From contig JAUNGM010000005.1 of the NCBI GenBank assembly GCA_030524545.1, positions 1 through 64,000 of the forward strand: 64,000 bases of DNA. The letters are read 5' to 3'. This DNA is from Eubacteriales bacterium. GTDB lineage: Bacteria > Bacillota > Clostridia > Lachnospirales > Lachnospiraceae. Below, in pieces: positions 1 to 8,031 of the stretch; position 1 is the first letter of the stretch, and every line of letters begins with the position of its first letter. Both the position numbers and the translations under genes were made by a program. Under the pieces are notes generated by a model that was not told the DNA's origin, searched no databases, and saw only the letters and a program-made list of their open reading frames with translations.

Positions 1-60
1 GTCATAATCACCATCATCATTGCCGCTGCCGTCATAATCTCCGTCATCATTGCCGCCATC
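1..60. repeat. 30-bp tandem repeat in the tail of the TPR gene
   Basis: Bases 1-30 and 31-60 are two near-identical 30-bp units, each beginning gtcataatc. On the minus strand they encode a 10-residue Gly/Asn/Asp/Tyr unit (GNDDGDYDG-like). The array continues past the left edge, so the copy number is unknown. It is coding, low-complexity sequence. Confidence 0.7.
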
Positions 61-1254
61 CGTATTACCGTCCGAATCCCCCTCACCGGAATCTTCTGAC
101 TCCTCACTGGTGATTCCTCTTACACCGGTCGTGTTGCAGACGCTGTCATAAATCGACCGCATACTGTCTGTAAGTACGTCCTCATGGACATTCTGGATCG
201 CCAGCGCCGCACTGTCATACTCTTCCTGAAGAAGATAGGCATATGCGGTAAGCAAAGCCTCATAGCTTGTACTCTTATTCTTCTCCGTCTCAATCTGTTT
301 GGCAGCCGCCTCTGCCGTACTGTCGGACTCCTCTGCTTTTCCTTTTGCTCTGGTAAGCTCTGCCCCCTGGCTTGCAAGGGATTCGCTGTACCGTACAATC
401 TGCTGGTTAGCCTCCCTATAGATATTCTGCCTGATTGCCGGCACTGCCAGAAGCCAGAACGCCGCAGCTCCCGCAGCCAGCCCTACTACCAGTGTAAAAA
501 ACAACGGCAGCCTGGATTTTTCTTTATAAACCTGTGAATTTACTACATACTCCGTACCTGTCACGTCCTCTTCCTTTTCAGCGGAACCAGAACGGAAAAA
601 GCCTTTTTTCTGCTTCTCAAGGCGGGTGGTCACACCTGTTCTCTCATCTACTTCCCTCAGAAAACGCAAAGTGGTAGTATTCGTCTTATCAATACGGATT
701 GCCTTCTTCAGCGTCCTGCGTGCTTTATTCCATTCCTCATCTTTAATCTGGATCAATGCAAGAAGATGATATCCCTTGATCAGTTTGGAATTCTGGGAAA
801 GAATCTTACGCAGCTGAATGGCAGCCATGTCTTCATGTCCTTCCCTGCACAAAAACAGGGCATGGTTATATTTTCGGATCGTTTCATTGATTGCTTCCAG
901 TTTATTGGGGTTGGCCTGAAGCTTGCCTATATATTCGGAAGCCAGATTTCTGGTCGGCTGCAGGTTCTTGCTGATGACCCACTCACTCAAAGCGGCCACC
1001 ACTTCCCCTGTCTCAAAATAAACAAGCCCAAGCAGATTTCGGGCCGGAATATTCAGTTTATTGTATGCCAGACTCTGCTTCAGGCAGGTAATAGCACCTG
1101 ACAGATCACGTATGCTGGCTTTTTCCAGTCCCTGATTGTAATAGTATTTGGAAATATAATCCACCTTTTTCTGAATCAGCACATTGCATCCGCAGTGAGG
1201 GCAGTAATCCAGATCCATATCTGTCAGGAATGCGCCGCAATTCATACAATTCAT
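1..1254 (-). CDS. Zinc-ribbon TPR membrane protein, C-terminus cut by window edge
   Basis: Open reading frame of 418 codons running off the left edge, so the C-terminus is missing. The start ATG at 1254 follows AAGGAGAT with good spacing. The first 24 residues form a zinc ribbon (Cys3, Cys6, Cys18, Cys21, the last pair as CPHC). TPR-like helical repeats follow over roughly residues 30-190, then a basic stretch and one transmembrane segment (LPLFFTLVVGLAAG), then a Glu/Ala/Lys-rich probable coiled coil, and finally a Gly/Asp/Asn-rich tail. Zinc ribbon plus TPR plus one membrane span is a common layout in clostridial proteins of unknown function; a scaffolding role is only a guess. It is the last visible gene of the valS-folC run, 12 bases after the 50-residue protein. 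Confidence 0.75.
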   Translation of the reverse strand, partial: MNCMNCGAFLTDMDLDYCPHCGCNVLIQKKVDYISKYYYNQGLEKASIRDLSGAITCLKQSLAYNKLNIPARNLLGLVYFETGEVVAALSEWVISKNLQPTRNLASEYIGKLQANPNKLEAINETIRKYNHALFLCREGHEDMAAIQLRKILSQNSKLIKGYHLLALIQIKDEEWNKARRTLKKAIRIDKTNTTTLRFLREVDERTGVTTRLEKQKKGFFRSGSAEKEEDVTGTEYVVNSQVYKEKSRLPLFFTLVVGLAAGAAAFWLLAVPAIRQNIYREANQQIVRYSESLASQGAELTRAKGKAEESDSTAEAAAKQIETEKNKSTSYEALLTAYAYLLQEEYDSAALAIQNVHEDVLTDSMRSIYDSVCNTTGVRGITSEESEDSGEGDSDGNTDGGNDDGDYDGSGNDDGDYD

Positions 1255-1266
1255 TCGTGTATCTCC

Positions 1267-1419
1267 TTATCTCGCACGTTTGCCGCTCTTAGCTTCCCTA
1301 AGCACTTCCTGAAGCACATCCAGAATATCCGTAAATTCCCGGTCATAGATTGCACCCTCAGCATCTGTCACATCCAGACACGGCTCAAACTTCCTAAGTT
1401 CCTCTTCATAATCAATCAT
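1267..1419 (-). CDS. Small acidic protein of unknown function (50 aa)
   Basis: Translation begins MIDYEEELRKFEP and ends SGKRAR before TAA. The ATG at 1419 is preceded by AGGAGAGG seven bases upstream, a good ribosome site. The protein is soluble and charged: an acidic first part, one likely amphipathic helix (TDILDVLQEVLREA) and a basic tail. I do not recognise a family. It sits 12 bases before the TPR gene and about 65 bases after folC on the same strand, so it is probably co-transcribed with both. A hairpin ends just upstream of its ribosome site. Confidence 0.6.
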   Translation of the reverse strand: MIDYEEELRKFEPCLDVTDAEGAIYDREFTDILDVLQEVLREAKSGKRAR

Positions 1420-1433
1420 AATTACCTCTCCTA

Positions 1434-1452
1434 TGCCGCACTTGCTGCGGCA
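1434..1452 (-). other. Intergenic hairpin just upstream of a ribosome site (copy 1)
   Basis: On the minus strand TGCCGCA and TGCGGCA form a perfect 7-bp stem around a 5-base loop (GCAAG). The stem ends directly before AGGAGAGG of the 50-residue gene. There is no T-run, so it is not a terminator. A second copy with a compensatory base-pair change lies at 14755-14777, in the same position relative to pdp. Confidence 0.6.
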
Positions 1453-1483
1453 ATCATGGTATGGTCTTGACCATTTCCTCCGC

Positions 1484-2779
1484 TCAGTTTCTTTTTCGGA
1501 TCACACTCTTGATTTCCCCCACAAGATAGAGGGAACCCACACAGAACAGAAGCCCGTCCTCTCCGCGCAGTTCCAGCGCATGTGTAAAAGCATCCGAAAT
1601 CTCCGGGAAGGCTTTTACATCCTCATATCCTTCTTTTTTGAAAATATCAGCCAGCACCTCTGCAGGCACCATACGGTATCCGCCCACCTGAGTTACCACC
1701 ACATTCCGGAAGCGAATTTTCTCACAGACCGTATGGATCATGTCCGTATAATCCTTATCATCCACAGCAGAAAACAACAGTGTCAAAGGATATTCCTCCT
1801 GGAAATGGGCAGCCGTCTCCACAAATTTCGCTACGCCGTCCTCATTATGGGCCCCGTCCACAATAACCCCCGGCAGGATTGTCTCCATACGTCCCTGCCA
1901 GCGTGTTTCCAGCATTCCCTTCTGAATCGTCTCCATAGATGCCGGAATGGTTTCTTTCAGCACCTCCATGGTCTTAAGAGCCAGGGCACCGTTCATCACC
2001 TGATATCTGGCGACAAACGGAATTTGAAATACCGTATCCCCATAATACTCATTCTTCAGCGAAAAATCAATGCCCGCCCGGGTAATTTGATGAATTTCCG
2101 TATTTTCCCTTGTCACTCCGTAAGCCGGGCTGCCAAGCTCCTGCGCCCTTGCACAGATCACTGCCGCTGCCCTTTCATCATTGCCGTCATAGATCACAGG
2201 TACCCCCGGAACAATGATGCCAGCTTTTTCTCCGGCAATTTCCTCGATGGTATTTCCCAGATACTGCATATGGTCAAAGCTGATAGACGCAATGACACAC
2301 GCCACCGGATTCTCCACCGCCGTAGTCGCATCCAGCCTTCCTCCAAGCCCGGTCTCCAGGGTTACATAATCCACACCTGCATCAGCAAAGATCACCATTC
2401 CCATCAGAAACAGCATCTCAAAATACGTCGGATGGTAATTTCCCTCCGCCACCAGCTCATCTGAAAGCTTCTTCACTTTCTGAAAAGCTTTCAGGAACGT
2501 ATCATTATCGATATTTACCTCATTAATCTGAAATCTCTCGTTGATCTCCACCAGATGCGGAGAGGTAAAAAGTCCGCAGGAATATCCTGCTTCCCGCAAA
2601 ATAGAGGTTAAAAAGGCACAGGTACTTCCCTTGCCGTTCGTTCCTGCCACATGGATGACACGGAACTTTTCCTGGGGATTCCCCAGTCTCCTTAAACATT
2701 CTTTTGTATGCTCCAGTTTATTCTTGGTTGTAAACTTGGGAGTCTCCTCAATATAAGCAACTGCTTCTTCGTAATTCAT
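1484..2779 (-). CDS. folC: Bifunctional folylpolyglutamate synthase / dihydrofolate synthase
   Basis: Cytosolic Mur-ligase-family enzyme that adds glutamate to dihydropteroate and then extends the polyglutamate tail of folates. The 431-residue length is normal for FolC. The ATP-binding P-loop HVAGTNGKGST lies at residues 43-53. The family signature LETGLGGRLDAT follows near 145, the SFDHMQYLG histidine segment near 170, and VDGAHNEDG in the C-terminal domain, where the FolC hallmark DGAHN is intact. It lies between the LtaS-like gene and two small genes, all on the minus strand and probably fed by the valS promoter. Confidence 0.95.
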   Translation of the reverse strand: MNYEEAVAYIEETPKFTTKNKLEHTKECLRRLGNPQEKFRVIHVAGTNGKGSTCAFLTSILREAGYSCGLFTSPHLVEINERFQINEVNIDNDTFLKAFQKVKKLSDELVAEGNYHPTYFEMLFLMGMVIFADAGVDYVTLETGLGGRLDATTAVENPVACVIASISFDHMQYLGNTIEEIAGEKAGIIVPGVPVIYDGNDERAAAVICARAQELGSPAYGVTRENTEIHQITRAGIDFSLKNEYYGDTVFQIPFVARYQVMNGALALKTMEVLKETIPASMETIQKGMLETRWQGRMETILPGVIVDGAHNEDGVAKFVETAAHFQEEYPLTLLFSAVDDKDYTDMIHTVCEKIRFRNVVVTQVGGYRMVPAEVLADIFKKEGYEDVKAFPEISDAFTHALELRGEDGLLFCVGSLYLVGEIKSVIRKRN

Positions 2780-2817
2780 AAAAAAATCACCACTTTATCT
2801 AATGTATTCGCAAAGGC

Positions 2818-2846
2818 TTCAGGGAGCGGGCCATGCCGTCCCTGAA
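2818..2846. other. Intergenic hairpin between ltaS-like gene and folC
   Basis: TTCAGGGA at 2818-2825 is perfectly complementary to TCCCTGAA at 2839-2846, and CGG/CCG pair inside. No T-run follows on either strand, so it is more likely an mRNA processing or stability stem than a strong terminator. It may set the ratio of folC to upstream genes. Confidence 0.5.
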
Positions 2847-2931
2847 AAACCGTTACGATATCATTATATATGAGTGGTGAAAGATGTCCAGTACCAATCG
2901 TAAGTTTTTATTTGACAAAGTGTTTCAAAAC

Positions 2932-4947
2932 TTACTCATTCGCCGGCAATTTCCATTTATTTTCACTGAAAAGGGCATAGCAGGCGCGGTCATAGCTCTT
3001 GCTCAATGCCTTTCTTGTAGAGCTGTTGCTCCGCATCACTGCAGCAATCCTGTCAAAATCATTCAGCTCTTTTCCTGTGATCATCAGTGTGGTAGGACTG
3101 ATATAAACCGTATCGTACCACTCCTGGTTGATCTGAATCTCCGTAGAAGGTGTAAAATTCGTCCCCCTGATATAGTAAGTATAGTCTGCCGCAGAAACCA
3201 GTTCCATGGAATCCAGTGTAATATCATACAGACCCAGACGCATTTTCATACGCTTAAACGGACTTTCTCCGTCATAGGCATACCTCTCTCCATAAAGAAG
3301 GTCATACTGCAGCGTTTCCAGATCCACCTGATAATTCTTGGTGTTGCGTCTTGCCTGATGATAGCGGAAAATCGTTCCGTCATGGATTCCTACCCGATCC
3401 ATCACTTCTGCTGCAATCTGATACGATGCCAGATTCACATCCTTCTTTTTCAGTCCAAAATTGTCCCATATCACATATTGTGTCTGGAACAGATATTTGT
3501 TCTCCAGATCCTCCGCGGAAAGCCCCATCGTAGGAAGATGATCCCCATACATCACAAGAACCACATCCTCCGGATAGTCTGACAGGGTTTCTACAAGTTC
3601 CTTTACAAACTGGTCCATTTCATGAATCTGATTAACATAATATTCCCATTGATTATTGCTTTCTTCCGTCAGTGCACCGGAAACCGTAATCTCCGGATCC
3701 TCCAGAATCGGTTCGCTGGGATATGCCCCGTGCCCCTGCACAGAAATCGTATAAACATAATCCGGCTCTTCCGTAGACTCCAGGCATTTCATGATCTCAT
3801 CTGTCAAAATACTGTCCTTAACCCATCCCAGTTCATTCTTCTGATTCTCCTGGGGCATATACTCCTCTGAAGTAAAGGTATCAAATCCCAGGTTCGGAAA
3901 AATCGTTCTTCTGCCGTAGAAATTCGCTTCATGATTATGTATGGCATGAGTGGAATATCCTAAATTTTTCAGTACGTACGGTGCACTTTCGCAGGTAGTT
4001 TCCTTCAGAATACTTTTATACGGATATTCCCCGGGACCGAAATAATGCATGCTCATTCCCGTAATAGATTCAAACTCCGTATTCGCCGTACCCGCTCCTA
4101 CAGAAGGAACCTTGTAATATCCGGAAGAATATTCCTTCATCAGCTTTCGGAAGGTCGGAATCGGATCTTCCGAAATTTTCAGGTAATTTACCAGCGTCGG
4201 ATCAAAAAACGATTCCAGCTGCAGGAAAAGGATATTCGGATAATCTCCTTCCTTCGTTTCAGGAAGATTCTCTTCCGTACGCTCAATCCTCTTAATCTCT
4301 CTGTCCGAATAATCTCTCGGCTCACTGATACCGGTATTAAAAATCGTTGTGGCAAGGCAGTACGGGTATCCGTAATCCTCATAGGCAAACGCAATATTTC
4401 CGAAATAATTGGAAAGCACTCTCTTTTCCAATGCAAGCTGTGTCACACCTGCAAATGCCACAAAGCCGGCCAGTACAAGAGGAAGGTTCCAGCGGTATTT
4501 CAGTTTTCCCCGGTACTTCGGCCCTTTGATCAAAAGCCAGAGCAAAAGCAGCACCAGAATACCGAAAAGCACACAGACAGCCACCACGCCTGCCATCGGC
4601 AGATACCGGTTTGCCAGCTTGAGGGCATCCGTGATCAGATGCAGGTCCGGCCCGGTAAAAGGCGTTACCCTGGTGGTCAGAAGAACACCATTGATGATTC
4701 CCAGTGTCAGCCAGAAAATCGATATCAGAATTCGCCAGAAGCACCTTCTCCGAAACAGGTAGACAATCAGCGTAGTTGTAAAAATGAACGCCGTGTTATA
4801 GGCAAATACCAGCGGTCTTCCTGTCATATACTCCCACGCTTCCAGGAAAGAGTGGCGGGACATTGCCTCGATCAGGAAATATCCTGCCGCACTTCCAAGC
4901 GCATGAAGCAGAAGGGAAATTCTATTGAAAAATTTGTACCACTTCAT
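2932..4947 (-). CDS. LtaS-family membrane phosphoglycerol transferase (sulfatase fold)
   Basis: 671-residue polytopic protein with about five N-terminal membrane helices (residues 10-170) and an extracellular sulfatase-type domain (about 235-540). Family active-site residues are visible: Glu in FLQLESF (about 245), the candidate catalytic Thr in GAGTANTEFE (about 287), and YGDH (about 471-473). These proteins transfer glycerol phosphate from phosphatidylglycerol to make lipoteichoic acid or decorate glycolipids. The last 80 residues after the sulfatase fold form an extra, probably beta-rich domain that LtaS lacks. The start ATG follows AAGGAGCG. It lies 13 bases after valS. The exact acceptor cannot be told from sequence. 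Confidence 0.85.
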   Translation of the reverse strand: MKWYKFFNRISLLLHALGSAAGYFLIEAMSRHSFLEAWEYMTGRPLVFAYNTAFIFTTTLIVYLFRRRCFWRILISIFWLTLGIINGVLLTTRVTPFTGPDLHLITDALKLANRYLPMAGVVAVCVLFGILVLLLLWLLIKGPKYRGKLKYRWNLPLVLAGFVAFAGVTQLALEKRVLSNYFGNIAFAYEDYGYPYCLATTIFNTGISEPRDYSDREIKRIERTEENLPETKEGDYPNILFLQLESFFDPTLVNYLKISEDPIPTFRKLMKEYSSGYYKVPSVGAGTANTEFESITGMSMHYFGPGEYPYKSILKETTCESAPYVLKNLGYSTHAIHNHEANFYGRRTIFPNLGFDTFTSEEYMPQENQKNELGWVKDSILTDEIMKCLESTEEPDYVYTISVQGHGAYPSEPILEDPEITVSGALTEESNNQWEYYVNQIHEMDQFVKELVETLSDYPEDVVLVMYGDHLPTMGLSAEDLENKYLFQTQYVIWDNFGLKKKDVNLASYQIAAEVMDRVGIHDGTIFRYHQARRNTKNYQVDLETLQYDLLYGERYAYDGESPFKRMKMRLGLYDITLDSMELVSAADYTYYIRGTNFTPSTEIQINQEWYDTVYISPTTLMITGKELNDFDRIAAVMRSNSSTRKALSKSYDRACYALFSENKWKLPANE

Positions 4948-4960
4948 CCAAACGCTCCTT

Positions 4961-7615
4961 TTATTTCATCATCTGCTCAAGCTGCAGGGTTACCTTTTCC
5001 ATCATTTCTTTATATTTCTGAAGCTTCTCTTTCTCTGCGTTCACCTTCGCTTCCGGAGCTTTGTTCACGAAGTTCGGGTTGCCCAGCATTCCCTCGCAGC
5101 GGCTGATTTCTTTTGTCAGGCGCTCCTTCTCTTTGCCAAGGCGCTCCAGTTCTTTTTCTCTGTCAACCAGGTCCTCCAGCGGCAGATAAACAACTGCATT
5201 GGAAACAACGATGGATACCGCATCCTCTCCAATGCCCTCTTTTGTTTCCTGTACATGGATTTCTTTTGCATAGGCAAGATTTACAAAGGATTTGCTGCTT
5301 TTCTCGTACATTTTGCATACATCTGAATTTTTGCCGATGATGTAAACACTGGTTCTGCGGTTCTGCGGTACGTTCATTCCTGTTCTTGTATTTCGGATAC
5401 CTCTTACCACTTCTTTAAAGCTTTCCACTGCTGTTTCCGCGTCTTTGAAACACCATGCATCTTTATATTCCGGCCAATTGGAGACCATGATAGAATCCTC
5501 CTCCGGAAGCAGGGTACAGTAGATTTCTTCCGTAATGAACGGCATAAACGGATGAAGCAGCTTCAGGCCTTCTGTCAGTGCTGTGCGCAGTGTCCACAAT
5601 GCCTCGTTTGCAGCCTTCGGATCCTCCTCTGCCTTCCACAGGCGTACTTTTGCAAGCTCAATATACCAGTCGCAGAGCTCATCCCAAAGGAAATCGTATA
5701 CCTTCTGTACGGCAATACCAAGCTCATATTTTTCCATGTTTTCAGTTACTTCCCGAATCACGGTGTTCAGGTGGGAAAGGATCCATTTGTCCTCCGCACA
5801 CAGCGCATCCATATCTTCCGGTTCGGTCACAGTCTTGCCTTCCAGGTTCATCATAATGAAACGGGAAGCATTCCAGATCTTATTTGCAAAGTTACGGCTG
5901 GACTCTACACGCTCCCAGTAGAAACGCATGTCATTGCCAGGCGCATTTCCGGTGATCAAAGTCAGGCGAAGGGCATCTGCGCCGTATTTGTCGATTACTT
6001 CCAGAGGGTCAATGCCGTTTCCTAGGGACTTGCTCATCTTGCGTCCTAAAGAGTCACGTACCAGGCCATGAATCAGTACATGGTGGAACGGAGACTTTCC
6101 GGTCTGCTCCAAAGCAGAGAATACCATGCGGATTACCCAGAAGAAAATGATATCATAACCTGTTACCAGAACATCTGTCGGATAGAAATAGTTCATCTCT
6201 TCAGTGTTTTCCGGCCAGCCAAGTGTAGAGAACGGCCACAGGGCGGAACTGAACCAGGTATCCAGTGTATCCTCATCCTGATGAAGATGGGTACATCCGC
6301 ATTTCGGACATTTTTCCGGCATTTCACGGGCAACCACTACTTCACCGCACTCATCACAGTAATAAGCCGGGATACGGTGTCCCCACCATAACTGACGGGA
6401 AATACACCAGTCACGGATATTTTCCAGCCAGTGAAGATAAGTCTTTCCAAAGCTTGCCGGAACAAATTCCAGCTCTCCGGTATTTAATACTTCAATCGCA
6501 GCCTTTGCCATTTCATCCATCTTTACAAACCACTGCGGTTTGATCATCGGTTCTACGGTAGTGCCGCAGCGGTCATGGGTTCCTACGCTGTGATTATGCG
6601 GAACTACTTTTACCAGAAGCCCCAGTTCTTCCAGGTCGGCTACCATCGCTTTACGTGCTTCATAACGATCCATGCCCGCATATTTGCCGCCAAGGGAGTT
6701 GATGGTGGCATCATCATTCATGATGTTGATCTCCGGCAGGTTATGACGTCTGCCTACCTCAAAATCGTTAGGGTCGTGGGCCGGTGTGATCTTTACGCAG
6801 CCGGTTCCGAATTCCTTATCTACATACTCATCCGCGATTACCGGAATCTCTCTGTCTGTCAGAGGCAGCTTCAGCATTTTGCCGATCAGGTCTTTGTATC
6901 TTTCATCGTCCGGATTTACGGCTACCGCAGTATCGCCAAGCAGAGTTTCCGGACGGGTGGTGGCGATTTCCACAAAGCGTCCCTCTTCTCCTACGATCGG
7001 GTAATTGATATGCCAGAAAAATCCGTCCTGATCCTCATGCTCTACCTCTGCATCAGAAATAGATGTCTGGCATACAGGACACCAGTTGATGATTCTGGAG
7101 CCTTTGTAAATATAACCTTTTTCGTACAATTTGATAAATACTTCCTGAACTGCTTTAGAGCATCCTTCATCCATGGTGAAGCGTTCTCTTTCCCAGTCTG
7201 CGGAAGCGCCCAGCTTCTTTAACTGGTTGATGATCTTTCCGCCGTATTCCTCTTTCCATGCCCAGGCATGTTTTAAGAATTCCTCACGGCCGATCTCGTT
7301 TTTGTCAATACCTTCTTTTTTCAGTTTTTCGATAACCTTAACCTCGGTTGCAATAGCCGCATGGTCGGTTCCCGGCTGCCACAGAGCCTCATAGCCCTGC
7401 ATTCTCTTGAAACGGATCAAAATGTCCTGCATGGTCTCATCCAGGGCATGTCCCATGTGAAGCTGTCCTGTTACGTTTGGCGGGGGCATTACGATGGTAA
7501 ACGGCTTCTTATCCGGATTTACTTTGGCATGGAAGTATCCGTTGTCCATCCATTTCTGATAAAGACGTTCTTCAATGCCCTTGGGGTCATAGGTTTTTGC
7601 GAGTTCTTTGCTCAT
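4961..7615 (-). CDS. valS: Valyl-tRNA synthetase
   Basis: Class I aminoacyl-tRNA synthetase charging tRNA-Val; 884 residues, the usual length. The HIGH-type motif is HMGH (53-56) within PPPNVTGQL, and KMSKS is at 526-530. The editing (CP1) domain with TTRPETLLGDTAVAV (about 219-233) is intact, and the C-terminal 70 residues form the arm coiled coil typical of ValRS (VDREKELERLGKEKERL). Two CxxC pairs (CPVC near 179, CDEC/CPKC near 420-440) suggest bound zinc. Expression is controlled by the T-box riboswitch immediately upstream. Confidence 0.98.
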   Translation of the reverse strand: MSKELAKTYDPKGIEERLYQKWMDNGYFHAKVNPDKKPFTIVMPPPNVTGQLHMGHALDETMQDILIRFKRMQGYEALWQPGTDHAAIATEVKVIEKLKKEGIDKNEIGREEFLKHAWAWKEEYGGKIINQLKKLGASADWERERFTMDEGCSKAVQEVFIKLYEKGYIYKGSRIINWCPVCQTSISDAEVEHEDQDGFFWHINYPIVGEEGRFVEIATTRPETLLGDTAVAVNPDDERYKDLIGKMLKLPLTDREIPVIADEYVDKEFGTGCVKITPAHDPNDFEVGRRHNLPEINIMNDDATINSLGGKYAGMDRYEARKAMVADLEELGLLVKVVPHNHSVGTHDRCGTTVEPMIKPQWFVKMDEMAKAAIEVLNTGELEFVPASFGKTYLHWLENIRDWCISRQLWWGHRIPAYYCDECGEVVVAREMPEKCPKCGCTHLHQDEDTLDTWFSSALWPFSTLGWPENTEEMNYFYPTDVLVTGYDIIFFWVIRMVFSALEQTGKSPFHHVLIHGLVRDSLGRKMSKSLGNGIDPLEVIDKYGADALRLTLITGNAPGNDMRFYWERVESSRNFANKIWNASRFIMMNLEGKTVTEPEDMDALCAEDKWILSHLNTVIREVTENMEKYELGIAVQKVYDFLWDELCDWYIELAKVRLWKAEEDPKAANEALWTLRTALTEGLKLLHPFMPFITEEIYCTLLPEEDSIMVSNWPEYKDAWCFKDAETAVESFKEVVRGIRNTRTGMNVPQNRRTSVYIIGKNSDVCKMYEKSSKSFVNLAYAKEIHVQETKEGIGEDAVSIVVSNAVVYLPLEDLVDREKELERLGKEKERLTKEISRCEGMLGNPNFVNKAPEAKVNAEKEKLQKYKEMMEKVTLQLEQMMK

Positions 7616-7689
7616 ATTGTCCTCCTGTTACGAATATAAAATGTGATTGGGTTTGTGTAAGCAGCTTTTCTATTACAGTCTGTTCTATG

Positions 7690-7721
7690 AAAAAAGCCCC
7701 TCACACATGCGTGTGAAGGGC
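7690..7721 (-). terminator. T-box terminator of valS leader
   Basis: On the minus strand GCCCTTCACAC and GTGTGAGGGGC form an 11-bp stem (one G-T pair) around GCAT, followed by six Ts. It sits directly after the T-box sequence and can be replaced by an antiterminator when uncharged tRNA binds. Confidence 0.92.
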
Positions 7722-7973
7722 GATCTATACCGCGGTACCACCTTCATTATGCAGAAACCTGCACATCTCATTCACCTTTAACGCAGGAATACGTGAAAGC
7801 TTACTTGCCATTCATCGCTGCCCGGAATTCCCGGCAGTTAATGTCCGTCCTTTTCAGCTTCCCGGCTCCAAAGCTACCTTCGGCAATCTCTTCCTTAAAA
7901 CACCTTCCAGCCAGCGGGCGTCTCTCTCTGTCAGGGACAATTGCTTACTCCTCTTCTTCTCAGCCTTTGTATA
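7690..7973 (-). promoter_or_regulatory. T-box riboswitch controlling valS
   Basis: The conserved T-box motif AAGGTGGTACCGCGG is at 7730-7744 (minus strand), followed by the terminator at 7690-7721. The leader of about 280 nt between the promoter and valS has room for a full stem I. A GUA triplet at 7875-7877 in the 3' side of stem I could be the valine specifier; that assignment is tentative. T-box leaders pair their specifier with the tRNA anticodon and their UGGN bulge with the uncharged tRNA end, allowing readthrough when valine is scarce. Confidence 0.93.
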
Positions 7974-7979
7974 GGCTTT

Positions 7980-8008
7980 ACTATAATTGGATTTTTTGCA
8001 ATTGTCAA
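7980..8008 (-). promoter_or_regulatory. Sigma-A promoter of valS leader
   Basis: TTGACA (8003-8008) and TATAGT (7980-7985) on the minus strand with a 17-base spacer. It starts 24 bases after the stop codon of the upstream permease gene, and no terminator separates them. Confidence 0.88.
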
Positions 8009-8031
8009 GCACGATTCCCGGATTTTCACAG

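Noticed and set aside
1-60. Short tandem repeats considered as a CRISPR array
   Set aside because: Repeats are in frame, coding, directly adjacent and have no spacers; the same holds for 9865-10013, 17284-17601 and 32171-32260.
7616-8031. Second riboswitch or tRNA in the valS leader
   Set aside because: All conserved motifs belong to one T-box; no cloverleaf found.
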